Source of the DNA: Xanthobacteraceae bacterium
GTDB taxonomy: Bacteria; Pseudomonadota; Alphaproteobacteria; Rhizobiales; Xanthobacteraceae
Assembly: GCA_030037185.1 (NCBI GenBank)
Contig: JASHRR010001275.1
Location: 1 to 5,712, forward strand
Length of the DNA stretch: 5,712 bases
Direction: 5' to 3'
Part shown: piece after piece, positions 5,259-5,712 of the stretch
Position numbering within the stretch: the stretch's first letter is position 1
Layout: each line of letters begins with the position of its first letter
Translations under genes and position numbers: made by a program
Notes under the pieces: generated by a model
What the model saw: the letters and a program-made list of their open reading frames with translations, nothing else
What the model was told of the DNA's origin: nothing
Database searches by the model: none

Positions 5259-5515
5259 ATGGAGGTAACACCGAAGTTGGGCAAAGGGGCTCAGGACACT
5301 TGGCGGCTTTTTCGCCGTATGGCGGTCGGCTTGATAAAACCGGCGTAACGCCACGAACAGGTCATGAGGCGAGGCTGGAGGCAAACCAGAATGGCGGGGG
5401 TGTACACGGACCAGCGTTAAAACCTCTCCAAACTTGGGGCGGAAGAAAAGCCAAGGTTTCAAACCGGACCCGGGAAATCTGGCCGTCCGGGATTATAGGG
5501 GGGCTTCGGGAACGC
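5259..5515. other. Spacer between the intron-like copies
   Basis: The stretch holds a 29-codon plus-strand frame (5259-5348) starting MEVTPKLGKGAQDTW, placed where an intron-encoded protein would be expected to begin. It ends at TAA and has no reverse transcriptase motifs, so it may be a stub or chance. The remainder has no gene. CCCGG (5469-5473) and CCGGG (5487-5491) can pair, but no 34-nt domain V hairpin with a GAAA-type loop is visible. Confidence 0.35.
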
Positions 5516-5712
5516 AGCAGCCGACAAGGCCGCAGTCTAGCGGAGTGCAAGTCCCCGTACCGCCAATTGCCTGTCGTCGGGCGGTTAGCATATCCGATGC
5601 GCGGGGAGGTAACGAACCGCGTTCTGCTCGGACGTAAAAGCCCCGGCTGCCCTGCGGGAGTATTCGCAGCGGTAGGGACGATCTGGGGGGCGAGCAAACT
5701 TGGAGGCCGGAA
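5516..5712 (+). ncRNA. Group II intron-like RNA, 5' domain, copy B (runs off the window)
   Basis: This second copy matches copy A over the whole available length. It lacks the GUGYG start: the five bases before AGCAGCCGAC are AACGC plus neighbouring unrelated sequence, so its 5' end is truncated or altered. The GTGCAAGTCC element and the loop GGAGGTAACGAA are kept, the latter closed by CGCGG/CCGCG (5600-5604/5617-5621). The corresponding stem in copy A is CGTGC/GCACG, so two base pairs changed on both sides while pairing was kept. An intron-encoded maturase, if present, would lie to the right of the window. Confidence 0.55.

Noticed and set aside
4777..5271. Long minus-strand open frames opposite the intron-like RNA (also 4452-4964 and 5362-5697)
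   Set aside because: They are antisense to a structured RNA. Similar frames occur opposite both copies (shared PQIVPTAANT and AAGQPGLL-like words) because the RNA is repeated, not because a protein is conserved. No start sites or family likeness.
1..5712. CRISPR array, tRNA, rRNA, nod box or tts box
   Set aside because: No regularly spaced short repeats, no cloverleaf or rRNA sequence, and no convincing nod-box or tts-box match was found on either strand by eye.

Overview
The window looks like accessory DNA from a rhizobial alphaproteobacterium, most likely Bradyrhizobium-like symbiosis-island or plasmid DNA. The base composition is high in G+C. Broken insertion sequences of the IS200, IS4 and probably IS630 types lie close together, and the right end carries group II intron-like RNA. 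The assignment rests on recognised protein and repeat families, not on a marker gene. Only two complete protein genes look alive. Nearly everything else is a remnant.

Left part (1-1659): a minus-strand coding-like frame of unknown identity runs off the left edge (1-183). It is followed by a frameshifted DUF3102-type gene (291-961) and about 180 bases without a gene. Next comes a perfect hairpin that contains a Shine-Dalgarno sequence (1116-1139), directly ahead of a broken ClpP/COG3904-like secreted protein gene (1143-1550).

Centre (1660-3783): an intact class I SAM-dependent methyltransferase gene (1660-2382) has an excellent ribosome binding site. Next is a heavily decayed IS200-type transposase (2588-3014) whose right-end hairpins are still perfect. 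Then comes the C-terminal part of an IS4-family (YREK) transposase on the minus strand (about 3146-3473) and a short IS630-like N-terminal fragment (about 3617-3730). Short inverted and direct repeats around the IS4 remnant indicate that this block was inverted after the IS200 element arrived.

Right part (3784-5712): an intact minus-strand gene encodes a 165-residue helical protein of unknown function (3784-4281). About 440 bases of gene-poor DNA follow. Then there are two tandem copies, about 790 bases apart, of a structured RNA that resembles domain I of a bacterial group II intron (4722 onward and 5516 onward). The copies differ by base changes that keep at least two stems paired, which supports a real RNA structure. 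No intron-encoded reverse transcriptase lies in the window.

I see no operon or pathway linking the two intact genes. The main story is genome decay around mobile elements. The most unusual signals are the sequestered ribosome binding site, the inferred local inversion and the duplicated intron RNA.
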